A stretch of 64,000 nucleotides of DNA from Proteus vulgaris (GTDB taxonomy: Bacteria > Pseudomonadota > Gammaproteobacteria > Enterobacterales > Enterobacteriaceae). The notes below the pieces were generated by a model. That model was not told the origin of the DNA and did no database searches. It saw only the letters and a program-made list of their open reading frames with translations. Shown in pieces: positions 18,448-27,304 of the stretch. Each line of letters starts with the position of its first letter. Position 1 is the first letter of the stretch. The translations under genes and the position numbers were made by a program. The stretch spans positions 296,599 to 360,598 of the forward strand of contig NZ_JAEHOQ010000001.1 in assembly GCF_016239305.1 (NCBI RefSeq). The letters run 5' to 3'.

Positions 18448-19116
18448 ATGGGTACATTAAAAGAGATAATTCACGCATTATTGCAACACGATTATATGGT
18501 GTTGGCTAATCCTAATGTGTTATGGGTTATCTATATTGTTCTTTTTGTTATTATTATGCTGGAAAACGGGGTATTGCCCGCAGCATTTTTACCAGGAGAT
18601 ACACTGCTTATTCTTTGCGGTGCTTTAATTGCAAAAGATGTTTTACACTTCTTTCCAACAGTCATTATATTAGGTACTGCCGCCAGTATTGGGAGTTGGC
18701 TTGGATTTTTACAAGGTCGCTGGTTAAGTGATACAAAAATAGTTAAACGTTGGATGGCGCAATTACCAGAGCAATATCACCATAAGGCAAATGATCTTTT
18801 CCATCGCCAAGGTTTGTATGCACTATTAATTGGTCGCTTTATCGGTTTTGTACGAACATTATTGCCAACGTTAGCAGGCTTATCCGAATTACAACAACGT
18901 CGCTTTCAAATATTTAACTGGTTAAGTGGCTTTTTGTGGGTGGGTATTATTGTGTCACTAGGTTATGTATTGAATTTAATTCCCTTTATTCAAAAGCATG
19001 AAACATTAGTGATGAATATTCTGATGACATTGCCTGTCTTACTCTTAAGCGCAGGTTTAATTGGCTCTATCGTAATGTATATTCGCCATCGTAAAAATAG
19101 CACCAGTAATAAGTAA
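18448..19116 (+). CDS. yghB: DedA family membrane protein (YghB-like)
   Basis: 222 residues, four to five hydrophobic segments. DedA marks are ENGVLPAAFLPGDTLL (re-entrant hairpin with the conserved Glu and Asp) and LLIGRFIGFVRTLLPTLAG with the paired conserved arginines. E. coli YghB lies beside metC and, with YqjA, supports membrane potential and cell division. The DedA family includes undecaprenyl-phosphate and phospholipid transporters. The symbol is assigned by family plus synteny. Confidence 0.88.
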   Translation: MGTLKEIIHALLQHDYMVLANPNVLWVIYIVLFVIIMLENGVLPAAFLPGDTLLILCGALIAKDVLHFFPTVIILGTAASIGSWLGFLQGRWLSDTKIVKRWMAQLPEQYHHKANDLFHRQGLYALLIGRFIGFVRTLLPTLAGLSELQQRRFQIFNWLSGFLWVGIIVSLGYVLNLIPFIQKHETLVMNILMTLPVLLLSAGLIGSIVMYIRHRKNSTSNK

Positions 19117-19123
19117 TTCAAAA

Positions 19124-19160
19124 AAAACGCCATTATTTTAATCATCGTAATGGCGTTTTT
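19124..19160. terminator. Terminator after yghB
   Basis: AAAAACGCCATTA and TAATGGCGTTTTT pair perfectly (13 bp) with T-runs on both strands, starting eight bases after the yghB stop. It can serve both yghB and, at some distance, the methyltransferase gene ending at 19279. Confidence 0.85.
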
Positions 19161-19278
19161 AATCATCTAATACTTCAAAAGTTCAGTTGTTCATTGTCTT
19201 ATCTCCTAATCTATTAATATCTGACTAAAAATCCATTTATATTAATTACAATCATGATCTTTTTTACTCTATTTCTCT

Positions 19279-20061
19279 TTAAAGCTTAATCGCTTTTGAA
19301 GCAAGGAATGTAGGAATATAGCTATCAACGAGAAAACGAGCATGAGGGGCAAAATCTTCAACAAAATCTTGTAATAAAAATCCCGCAGCTAATTGCCCAC
19401 CAATAAGATCAGTTAAAGAATGACCAAATACAAGCCCATCACCTTTGGCCACTTTTTCTTGCAAAATATCTGAAGGTAATGAACCCTGATCGCTATACGG
19501 TAAGCGATAAGTGGGTTTCATTAATCCCTGAGAACGTAATTGCGGATCTCTATCATCAACAAATACAACCGGGTTATAGAAACTCGCCATTAGTACACCG
19601 CCCTTCTTCAAAACACGGTAGCACTCTTGCCAAACAGGATTTACATCTGGTACATATAAATTAGAAATAGGATGAAAAATAATATCAAAACTTTCATCAG
19701 CAAATGCCGTTAGATCTGCCATATCACCTTGTACTGCCACCAAATCTAACTGATGCTTTTGCGCCAGTTGATTATCTTTACTTAATTGTCCTTCTGATAA
19801 ATCAAATACTGTCACAATACCACCAGCAGCCGCTAAAATAGGTGCCTGTTGCCCGCCCGCAGACGCTAAACAGAGTATTTTTTTACCTCTAATATTCGCT
19901 AACCATTCACTCTTAACTGGATTAGGTGTTAAATGAACTTTCCAGTCGCCTTGCTTTGCTGCAATAATTTCTTCATCGCTTACTGGCTTAGACCACTGAT
20001 TTTCCATTGTGGCTTGTTTATCCCAATGTTCTTGGTTTAATGTTAAATAATAACTTTTCAT
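19279..20061 (-). CDS. Class I SAM-dependent methyltransferase
   Basis: 260 residues with a Methyltransf_11/25-type core. Motif I is ILCLASAGGQQAPILAAAGG (near residues 70-90), an acidic residue ends the next strand (VTVFDLSEGQL), and GDMADLTAFADESFDIIF corresponds to motifs II-IV. Substrate unknown. It takes the place where E. coli has yqhC upstream of yqhD, but it is unrelated to AraC regulators. AGGAG lies before the ATG. Confidence 0.8.
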   Translation of the reverse strand: MKSYYLTLNQEHWDKQATMENQWSKPVSDEEIIAAKQGDWKVHLTPNPVKSEWLANIRGKKILCLASAGGQQAPILAAAGGIVTVFDLSEGQLSKDNQLAQKHQLDLVAVQGDMADLTAFADESFDIIFHPISNLYVPDVNPVWQECYRVLKKGGVLMASFYNPVVFVDDRDPQLRSQGLMKPTYRLPYSDQGSLPSDILQEKVAKGDGLVFGHSLTDLIGGQLAAGFLLQDFVEDFAPHARFLVDSYIPTFLASKAIKL

Positions 20062-20238
20062 ATCACTCCTTATAAATTAACTACAATATGAACTGTTGTT
20101 GTTAAAAAATTTAACTCAACTCTCATTTTCACAACCTAAAAGTTATAGTTGTGTTATGCAATTTCGTCTAGACACAGTGAAATAAACTTTCCTGATTAAT
20201 TGTCATACTGCAGAACATTAAATTATGGTGGAAACAAA

Positions 20239-21396
20239 ATGCAAAACTTTACTTATTACTCACCAACTCGTCTTCATTTTGGTCAAGGCCAAATAGAAAA
20301 ATTACGTTCTGAAATAGGAAAAAATGAGCGTATTCTATTAACTTATGGCGGTGGTAGTATTAAACGCAATGGCGTATTAGACCAAATTTATACTGCACTT
20401 CCCGGTCATCAAATTCATGAATTTGGTGGTATTGAACCCAATCCTTCTTATGAAACACTGATGAAAGCCGTCTCTTATGCAAGATATCACGGCATCACGC
20501 ACTTATTAGCCGTAGGGGGCGGATCAGTTATTGATGGGACAAAATTTATCGCAGCCGCTGTACCCTATCAAGGTGAGCCATGGGAAATTGTCACCAGTCG
20601 CGGTAAAACCGTTGAAAAAGCAATACCGTTAAGCTGCGTATTAACTCTTCCAGCAACTGGTACAGAAACGAACAGTTTTTCTGTTATCAGTAAAAAACAG
20701 ACAATGGATAAACAAAGCTTTGCCAGCCCTTATGTTTATCCTCATTGTGCCATTTTAGATCCTACAACTACCTATTCTTTACCCCCAAGACAAACAGCTA
20801 ATGGGGTTGTAGATGCTTTTATTCATATATTAGAGCAATATCTCACTTATCCTGTGAATGCTCGTGTACAAGATGAATATGCAGAGGGTCTTTTACGTAT
20901 TTTGATTGATCAAGGACCAAAAGCGCTGGCATCACCTACAGACTATGATATCCGTGCTAATATAATGTGGACAGCATCACAAGCCCTTAATGGTATCCTT
21001 GGTGTTGGTGTTCCTCAAGATTGGGCTACACATGCATTAGGTCATGAACTCACCGCTTTACACGGGCTTGATCATGCACAAACTCTCGCCATCGTTTTAC
21101 CAGCCCTATTAAATGAAAAACGACAGGCTAAATATGAGAAGTTAATCCAATATGGACAAAAAATCTGGGGTATAAACCAAGGTTCTGACGCTTTTAAAAT
21201 TGAAACTGCGATTAATGAAACTCGAAAATTCTTTGAATTAATGGGACTTAGAACTCGACTGGCTGATTTCAAGATCACTGAAGAAGATATACCTGCTTTA
21301 GTGCGTAAATTGGAAGAACATGGACAAACCGCACTAGGCGAGCATCAAGATATCACATTAGAAGTCAGTCAACGTATTTATACAGCGGCACTCTAA
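20239..21396 (+). CDS. yqhD: NADPH-dependent aldehyde reductase YqhD (iron/zinc-containing ADH family)
   Basis: 385 residues from the ATG at 20239, which aligns with E. coli YqhD (387). The in-frame start 39 bases upstream is rejected because it adds an unmatched tail. NADPH-binding motifs are TYGGGSIKRNG and LLAVGGGSVIDGTKF. Metal ligands lie in ANGVVDAFIHILEQY and HALGHELTALHGLDHAQ. The enzyme scavenges short-chain and lipid-derived aldehydes. It is followed by dkgA after 29 bases, the same pair as in E. coli. Confidence 0.94.
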   Translation: MQNFTYYSPTRLHFGQGQIEKLRSEIGKNERILLTYGGGSIKRNGVLDQIYTALPGHQIHEFGGIEPNPSYETLMKAVSYARYHGITHLLAVGGGSVIDGTKFIAAAVPYQGEPWEIVTSRGKTVEKAIPLSCVLTLPATGTETNSFSVISKKQTMDKQSFASPYVYPHCAILDPTTTYSLPPRQTANGVVDAFIHILEQYLTYPVNARVQDEYAEGLLRILIDQGPKALASPTDYDIRANIMWTASQALNGILGVGVPQDWATHALGHELTALHGLDHAQTLAIVLPALLNEKRQAKYEKLIQYGQKIWGINQGSDAFKIETAINETRKFFELMGLRTRLADFKITEEDIPALVRKLEEHGQTALGEHQDITLEVSQRIYTAAL

Positions 21397-21425
21397 GTAC
21401 TTTAATGCGACTTTGGAGACAGAAA

Positions 21426-22256
21426 ATGGATAAACCTAAACTGATCAAGTTATCTGATGGAAATGCTATCCCACAACTTGGGCTTGGTGTTTGGCAAGCA
21501 GATAATCATCAAGTTGTTAACGCAATTCATCACGCACTTGATACAGGCTATCGTCTTTTTGATACAGCAGCCATTTACCACAATGAAGAAGGTGTAGGTA
21601 AAGCGCTAAAACAGACCACTGTTCCTCGTGATGAACTTTTTATCACCACAAAATTATGGAATAACGATCAGACTCATGCCCGTGGTGCCGTATTAGAAAG
21701 CCTCCAGCGTTTGAAACTTGATTATATTGATCTCTATTTAATGCATTGGCCTGTACCTTCGCGCGAGCTCTACATTGAAGCGTGGAAGCAAATGATTATT
21801 TTGCAAAAAGAAGGATTAGTAAAAAGCATTGGTGTCTGTAATTTTAAAGAAGAGCACCTTGAACGTATTATTACTGAAACGGGTGTTACTCCTGTTATTA
21901 ATCAGATTGAAATTCACCCATTAATGCAACAAGCACCATTAAGAGCATGGAATACGACTCATAATATTGTGACCGAATCTTGGAGCCCATTAGCCCAAGG
22001 TGGAAAAGGAGTATTTAATCAACAAATTATTCAAAGACTCGCTGAAAAATACCATAAAACCCCCGCTCAAATTGTGTTACGTTGGCATTTAGATAGTGGA
22101 CTAGTGGTTATTCCAAAATCTGTCACCCCTTCTCGTATTGAAGAAAACTTTCACATTTTTGATTTCAAATTAGAAAAAGAGGAAGTTGCGGAAATAACAA
22201 TGCTTGATCAGAAAAAACGTTTAGGACCTGATCCTGATATTTTTGTTGATATCTAA
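21426..22256 (+). CDS. dkgA: Aldo-keto reductase DkgA (2,5-diketo-D-gluconate reductase A / methylglyoxal reductase)
   Basis: 276 residues, matching E. coli DkgA (275). The start at 21426 has GGAG seven bases upstream. AKR signatures are LDTGYRLFDTAAIYHNE with the catalytic Asp and Tyr, TKLWN, LYLMHWP with the catalytic His, and VIPKSVTPSRIEEN for NADPH binding. It reduces methylglyoxal and other carbonyls, complementing YqhD in aldehyde detoxification. Confidence 0.93.
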   Translation: MDKPKLIKLSDGNAIPQLGLGVWQADNHQVVNAIHHALDTGYRLFDTAAIYHNEEGVGKALKQTTVPRDELFITTKLWNNDQTHARGAVLESLQRLKLDYIDLYLMHWPVPSRELYIEAWKQMIILQKEGLVKSIGVCNFKEEHLERIITETGVTPVINQIEIHPLMQQAPLRAWNTTHNIVTESWSPLAQGGKGVFNQQIIQRLAEKYHKTPAQIVLRWHLDSGLVVIPKSVTPSRIEENFHIFDFKLEKEEVAEITMLDQKKRLGPDPDIFVDI

Positions 22257-22273
22257 TTTCCTCCTATTTACTC

Positions 22274-22303
22274 AAAGCCAATATATTCATTTATATTGGC
22301 TTT
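22274..22303 (+). terminator. Terminator after dkgA
   Basis: AAAGCCAATATA and TATATTGGCTTT pair perfectly (12 bp), with TTTTTATTTA after the stem. Confidence 0.8.
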
Positions 22304-22451
22304 TTATTTATAAATAAAAACACTTAAAATCACCTTATTTTTTATAAAACAACCTATCATTTTTTCAATTACCTTATTTTTATCTATTTATGTTTTCTTT
22401 TTGATATCGAAAATTTATATAAATCAGAGAATCTCACCACTATTTATTGCG

Positions 22452-25370
22452 ATGAGTTTTAAAATGAAAACACAAAAATGGGATGTCACTTCCCCCATAT
22501 CTTCTATTACAAAAAAAGTAACCTGGATAAATATTTTTATTCAAATAGCTTTCCCTGTATCAGCTACATTTCCTTATTCTACTTTTGCACAAGATAATCA
22601 AACTAAAAACCAAATTAATAACTCTAACAATGAGCATCTTCCCCCCATAACAGAAGAACACTCAAAATTAGCGCAACTAATTGTAAACAACACGAACTTA
22701 TTAAATAAAGAAACAAATGCAACACAATATGCTGTCAATCAAGTCACGAATAAAGCCAGTACCAAAATAGAGCAATGGTTAAATCAATTCGGAAATGCAC
22801 GCATCTCTCTTGCAGCAGATAATAAATTCACATTAGAAAATAGTGCGGCTGATTTTTTAATTCCTTTATACGAATACAATCAAAATATTATTTTTTCTCA
22901 AACCAGTTATCACCGTAAAGATTCACGTAGCCAGATAAATCAAGGCTTAGGATATCGTTACTTTACAGATAGATTTATGCTCGGAATTAATGCTTTTTAT
23001 GATCATGATCTAACTCGTCATCATCGCCGCGTTGGTATTGGTGCTGAACTATGGCGTGATTATTTGAAATTCAGTGCAAATCATTATTATCGATTATCAA
23101 ATTGGCGTACCTCAAAGAGCATAGGAAATTATGATGAGCGCCCTGCAAATGGCTGGGATTTAAGAGCAGAAGGTTACCTTCCAGCTTATCCTCAACTCGG
23201 TGCAAAACTCATTTTTGAACAATATTATGGTAAAGAAGTTGGGCTGTTTAATGCAGATAGCCGACAAGAAAATCCTCATGCCTATACCGCAGGATTAACC
23301 TATACCCCGATCCCTTTAATAACGTTAAGTGCAGATCGTCGAATGGGTTTACATGATAATAGCGATAATACATTGAGTGTTAATTTTCAATACCGTTTAG
23401 GTGAATCATTCACTTCACAATTTGATCCTGATAACGTACGCGCTATGCGTTTATTGTCGGGTAATCGCTACGATTTTGTCGATAGAAATAACGACATTGT
23501 TTTAGAATATAAGAAAAAAGCAACTATCTCATTTTCTTTTTCACCCAATATTATGGGTTATTCAAAAGAAGAAAAAGCACTTGATATTAAAATTAACTCA
23601 ACCTACCCCATTAAAAATATTGAATGGTCTGCAAGTAAATTTTTATCAAATGGCGGTAAAATAAATCATAAACAAGGTTTAAATTATTCAGTCACATTAC
23701 CAGCGTATATATCAGGTACACCGCAACAAAACACGTATGTTATTAATGCTATTGCGATTGATGAAAAAGGCAATCGCTCTGAGTCAGCCCAAGGAAAAAT
23801 TATTGTTAATCAGAGTGGAATTAACATAAACAACAGTCAATTTCGATCAGCTAGACAAATATTGATAGCTAATGGTCACTCTACTCAAGAACTAATTTTA
23901 ACAATACGAGATAATGATAATTTACCTGTTAATGTTGAACCTGAAAAAATATCATTAGAAAAAAAATCAAACAATACAGTAAGTTCAAGCAAATTAACCT
24001 CATTTTCCCGACTAGAGAAAGGAAAATATAAAGCAATAATAACCGCAGGAACATCCCCTGAAATTGTGAGTATTACCCCTAGCTATCTGAACAATATATT
24101 TAATCCTATTGATATACAATTTATTGCAAATGCTGATGGTGCCACTATTTTAAATGGTAATCTGTCAGTAATTAAAAATAATGCTTTAGCTGATGGCAAA
24201 GATAAAAACCAATTAAAATTAATTGTAACTGATAAAGAAAATCATCCTATTAATAATTATATTGTTAAATTTACGGCTGACAATGGTGCTTTCATTCAAC
24301 CCGCAGGTTATACTTCATTTACGGGTGAAGTCATTGTCCCTATTACCAATACTCATCCAGGTAATACCACCATTAAAGTGAAAGTAAAAGAGGTGGAATA
24401 TCCTATTTCTGTTAATTTCACACCTGTCATTGATAAAGATAGTGCCTATATTCCACGTTCTTATTTAACTATTACCCCTGAAATTTCACCAGCAGATAAT
24501 GTCACAGAGAAAACTATCAATCTGACTGTAATTGATAAGAACCAGCTTCCTATTCCTAACATGGAAGTTATTTTAAGAACATTAGATCAAGCCACCTTTA
24601 AAAACGCAATTCTGACTACAGATAAAGACGGTAAAGCCAGTACAACAATGGTCAGCAATGTTGCAGGTAAAGTCGTTGTAAAAGCAGAGGTGACTTCCAC
24701 ACATAATGTCACGGAAGAATCAACATTCTTTGTAAATAACAAGGCAAATGGGAATATTACTTCAATTATTCCGACTCAATCACTTTACATTGCAGATGGG
24801 CAAACGCGTGTTCTTTTTACCGCCGTTGTTGAAGATCAAAACCATAAACCACTTCCTAATGTGGAGGTAAATTGGTCTACCAATCAAGATAAAAACATCG
24901 TCAATATTGATAATGAAACGTCGGCAACTAATGATAAAGGGATTGCCGTTACCTCTATCTCAAGCACAGAACCTCTTGACGTTATTGTCACTGCAACTAT
25001 AGATAATGACTCATTGTCAGCTCAGCCTATTACATTTGAATCAAAAATAGCCAGTGAAGCACACTCTAAAATTAGCTTATCTGCAACAGATATCTATTCA
25101 GATGGTATAGATAACGCCTTTTTATCATTAGAACTTAGCGATCAATGGGGAAATCCATTGCCAGACCAAAAAGTCATAGCAGTTTCTGATAAAGCGATAG
25201 TGAGATTTAGTGAAACAAAACAAGTTTCTCCAGGCCATTATGTTATTGAAGTAACGGGTATCATTTCAGGTAAGGTAAATTTATTCTTTAGTGTTAATGG
25301 CATAAATTTTAAAACACAAAAAATATTATATATTAATGATTATCCATCTGTCCTACCTGAAGTAGATTAA
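22452..25370 (+). CDS. Inverse autotransporter (intimin/invasin-like adhesin)
   Basis: About 972 residues. An extended signal region with a hydrophobic stretch (INIFIQIAFPVSATFPYSTFAQ) is followed by an inverse-autotransporter beta-domain of roughly 270 residues, recognisable by GLGYRYFTDRFMLGINAFYDHD, GIGAELWRDYLKF and SADRRMGLHDNSDN. Then come several Ig-like domains of the invasin/Big_1 type, with repeated ADGKDKNQLKL-like and DKDGKASTTMVSN-like strands. There is no terminal C-type lectin domain: the protein stops after the last Ig-like repeat. It should insert in the outer membrane and display the Ig rod. A TTG at 22401 gives a longer frame but the ATGs at 22452 or 22464 are likelier. The receptor is unknown. 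Confidence 0.88.
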   Translation: MSFKMKTQKWDVTSPISSITKKVTWINIFIQIAFPVSATFPYSTFAQDNQTKNQINNSNNEHLPPITEEHSKLAQLIVNNTNLLNKETNATQYAVNQVTNKASTKIEQWLNQFGNARISLAADNKFTLENSAADFLIPLYEYNQNIIFSQTSYHRKDSRSQINQGLGYRYFTDRFMLGINAFYDHDLTRHHRRVGIGAELWRDYLKFSANHYYRLSNWRTSKSIGNYDERPANGWDLRAEGYLPAYPQLGAKLIFEQYYGKEVGLFNADSRQENPHAYTAGLTYTPIPLITLSADRRMGLHDNSDNTLSVNFQYRLGESFTSQFDPDNVRAMRLLSGNRYDFVDRNNDIVLEYKKKATISFSFSPNIMGYSKEEKALDIKINSTYPIKNIEWSASKFLSNGGKINHKQGLNYSVTLPAYISGTPQQNTYVINAIAIDEKGNRSESAQGKIIVNQSGININNSQFRSARQILIANGHSTQELILTIRDNDNLPVNVEPEKISLEKKSNNTVSSSKLTSFSRLEKGKYKAIITAGTSPEIVSITPSYLNNIFNPIDIQFIANADGATILNGNLSVIKNNALADGKDKNQLKLIVTDKENHPINNYIVKFTADNGAFIQPAGYTSFTGEVIVPITNTHPGNTTIKVKVKEVEYPISVNFTPVIDKDSAYIPRSYLTITPEISPADNVTEKTINLTVIDKNQLPIPNMEVILRTLDQATFKNAILTTDKDGKASTTMVSNVAGKVVVKAEVTSTHNVTEESTFFVNNKANGNITSIIPTQSLYIADGQTRVLFTAVVEDQNHKPLPNVEVNWSTNQDKNIVNIDNETSATNDKGIAVTSISSTEPLDVIVTATIDNDSLSAQPITFESKIASEAHSKISLSATDIYSDGIDNAFLSLELSDQWGNPLPDQKVIAVSDKAIVRFSETKQVSPGHYVIEVTGIISGKVNLFFSVNGINFKTQKILYINDYPSVLPEVD

Positions 25371-25395
25371 ACATGATTTAGTTTTAATAAAAATC

Positions 25396-25431
25396 TATAG
25401 CCCAAAAATACCCTTGTATCTTTGGGCTATA
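25396..25431. terminator. Bidirectional terminator between adhesin and small peptide gene
   Basis: TATAGCCCAAA and TTTGGGCTATA pair perfectly (11 bp) in the gap between the convergent adhesin (stop 25370) and the 34-residue frame (stop 25434). A-rich flanks give weak T-runs on both strands. Confidence 0.65.
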
Positions 25432-25433
25432 AT

Positions 25434-25538
25434 TTAAAATACCTTACATTTTTCCTGATAACGGACGTTAGCAATAGTCACTAACAATGCACCTAATGCA
25501 ATGATAGCAGCTAAAGAAGAAATGTAGACCATACCCAT
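25434..25538 (-). CDS. Putative 34-residue membrane peptide under a Fur-type site
   Basis: MGMVYISSLAAIIALG is followed by ALLVTIANVRYQEKC and a final KVF. There is one hydrophobic helix of about 20 residues and then a short basic/polar tail with a Cys. A second ATG two codons in is possible. The frame has stops just upstream, so it is not a fragment of a larger gene. A near-perfect Fur box lies 16 bases before the start and a terminator follows the stop, giving a complete mini transcription unit. No family is recognised. An iron-regulated small membrane protein is an inference. Confidence 0.5.
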   Translation of the reverse strand: MGMVYISSLAAIIALGALLVTIANVRYQEKCKVF

Positions 25539-25553
25539 CCCAACACATTCAAA

Positions 25554-25568
25554 TGATAATGGTTATCA
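25554..25568. promoter_or_regulatory. Near-consensus Fur box
   Basis: TGATAATGGTTATCA matches the 7-1-7 Fur consensus TGATAATNATTATCA at 13 of 14 informative positions. It sits directly upstream of the 34-residue frame on the minus strand, and about 95 bases beyond the end of the ABC transporter gene. It therefore probably controls a promoter for the small gene and is not part of the ABC operon. Confidence 0.75.
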
Positions 25569-25619
25569 CTTTACCAATTTTAGGATCACGGTATTTTAGA
25601 TTGTCAGATTATCTCTTTC

Positions 25620-25647
25620 GATTGCCAATCGATATTGATTGGCAATC
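25620..25647. repeat. Perfect 11-bp inverted repeat after the ABC transporter operon
   Basis: GATTGCCAATC and GATTGGCAATC around GATATT, starting 16 bases after the stop of the second ABC gene. It could end or protect the operon mRNA, but it lacks a T-run. Confidence 0.6.
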
Positions 25648-25663
25648 AGCAAAGATCTAAAAC

Positions 25664-27304
25664 TTACAACGAGTCACAAAAATTCAGAAACCATGTTGAT
25701 GATGACAACAACGTATTAGGTGAACCTTCAGCAATAACTTTTCCGTTATCAAGCACAATCACATGATCAGCATGCTTAGCAATATCAGGATCATGCGTGA
25801 TCACAACACGAGTAGACGTTAGCCCTTCAAGATAACCTACCACTTTTTCACGACTGACTGTATCAAGGCTCGCCGTTGGCTCATCTAAAAATAATATCTT
25901 GGAAGTGGCTAATAATGAACGCGCTAAACATAGCCTTTGTTTTTGTCCACCAGAATAATGATCTCCCTGAGCACCCACATCTTCATCTAAATCAGTTTGC
26001 GTCAACGATAAATTCAATGCATTAAGTAGATGTAAAATATCATTATCACTGATTGTTGATCTCTCATCTTGTAATAATGACCAACGTAATGTGCCTCTAA
26101 TTAATTGGCTATGTTGAAATACGATTTGTCTTGTTTGCGCTAATACACTCTCAGATAAATCATTGACCTTTTTATCTCCATAATAAATTTGCCCTTTATC
26201 AGCATCACTAAGACGTGCCAAAGCACGTAGTAATGTTGTTTTACCCGCGCCAGAACTACCGACAATAACCGTCATTTTTTTATCGGGGCATAGCACAGTT
26301 ATGTTAGAAAGGATCGGCATTCCTAAACTATTGTTTACATCTAGTTGTTCACAACGAATGTCATAACTTTTAGGTATATCACTTTGTTTTGGGCTTTGTA
26401 ATGCGGGAGCATCTAATGCATTTTTTATTAAAGTAAGTGATTGTTTACTCTGTCTTAATGCCTGATCAATATGAGAAAGCTGAAATAACGGTTCAATAAA
26501 GCGAGCAATTAATACCACCACAGCCAACCACTGCGTTAAGGAAAGAGTATTAGTATCAACATTCATTGCACCAATAACTAAAACAGCAATAAAAATAACC
26601 TGAATACAGAAAGAAAAAATCAGATGATAAGGTAAACTTCGTTGTAATAACTGCACTTGTTGGTGATGTTGCGCTAATAAATCTTGCTGTAACTGCTGTG
26701 AAAACAGCGTATTTTGCCCACTTTTTCGCAACAATGCCTGATATTGTGCAAAATCCGCCAATGTTTTAGCAGCAACAGCCTCTGCTACTTGCAGTGTTAC
26801 TTCTTGTCTATACAGACCTTTAGCACTTATTTGCATCACTGCAACAAGTAATAATGTGGCCACTATAAAAATCAAAGCAAAAGTGATGTTATAAAATAAA
26901 AGCCCAATAATTACAGTTAATGGCGTAACCACAACACTGATAATAGGTGCTAGTAAATGAGCAGGAATACTCATTGCGCTCATTGCAGCGCCTGAACATA
27001 ACGTTTGTACTTGAGGCGGTGGTGTTAAACTACGCGGTAAATGACGGATCAAGGCTTGGACTAAGATTTTCATCACCGTCGTACCGGCTAGAAAACCTTT
27101 TAGTGTCGCAATATACTGAAAAACCAGCGTAACGAGCGTTAATCCTGCCAATATCCATAAATATTGGCTAGGATCTTGATCCCAATAGATAATAATCGGC
27201 AATAATAATAAACCACATAGCCCTTCTAAAATGGCACTCAATACCATAAAACTAAGGGGGTATTTTAAGGATAAGAGTAATGAAACAAAGGGATTAGTCT
27301 TCAT
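25664..27304 (-). CDS. Fused ABC permease-ATPase, YbtQ/Irp7-like
   Basis: 546 residues from the ATG at 27304, which has AAGGAG upstream. The longer frame to 27367 lies inside the preceding gene and is rejected. An N-terminal six-helix permease region (about 1-300) is followed by an ATPase with Walker A IVGSSGAGKTTLLRAL, signature HYSGGQKQRLCLARSL, Walker B ILFLDEPTASLD and the switch His in VVITHD. With its overlapping partner it forms a heterodimer of the exporter fold that in yersiniabactin systems (YbtP/YbtQ) imports ferric siderophore. The substrate here is inferred from the AraC and Fur context only. Confidence 0.8.
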   Translation of the reverse strand: MKTNPFVSLLLSLKYPLSFMVLSAILEGLCGLLLLPIIIYWDQDPSQYLWILAGLTLVTLVFQYIATLKGFLAGTTVMKILVQALIRHLPRSLTPPPQVQTLCSGAAMSAMSIPAHLLAPIISVVVTPLTVIIGLLFYNITFALIFIVATLLLVAVMQISAKGLYRQEVTLQVAEAVAAKTLADFAQYQALLRKSGQNTLFSQQLQQDLLAQHHQQVQLLQRSLPYHLIFSFCIQVIFIAVLVIGAMNVDTNTLSLTQWLAVVVLIARFIEPLFQLSHIDQALRQSKQSLTLIKNALDAPALQSPKQSDIPKSYDIRCEQLDVNNSLGMPILSNITVLCPDKKMTVIVGSSGAGKTTLLRALARLSDADKGQIYYGDKKVNDLSESVLAQTRQIVFQHSQLIRGTLRWSLLQDERSTISDNDILHLLNALNLSLTQTDLDEDVGAQGDHYSGGQKQRLCLARSLLATSKILFLDEPTASLDTVSREKVVGYLEGLTSTRVVITHDPDIAKHADHVIVLDNGKVIAEGSPNTLLSSSTWFLNFCDSL

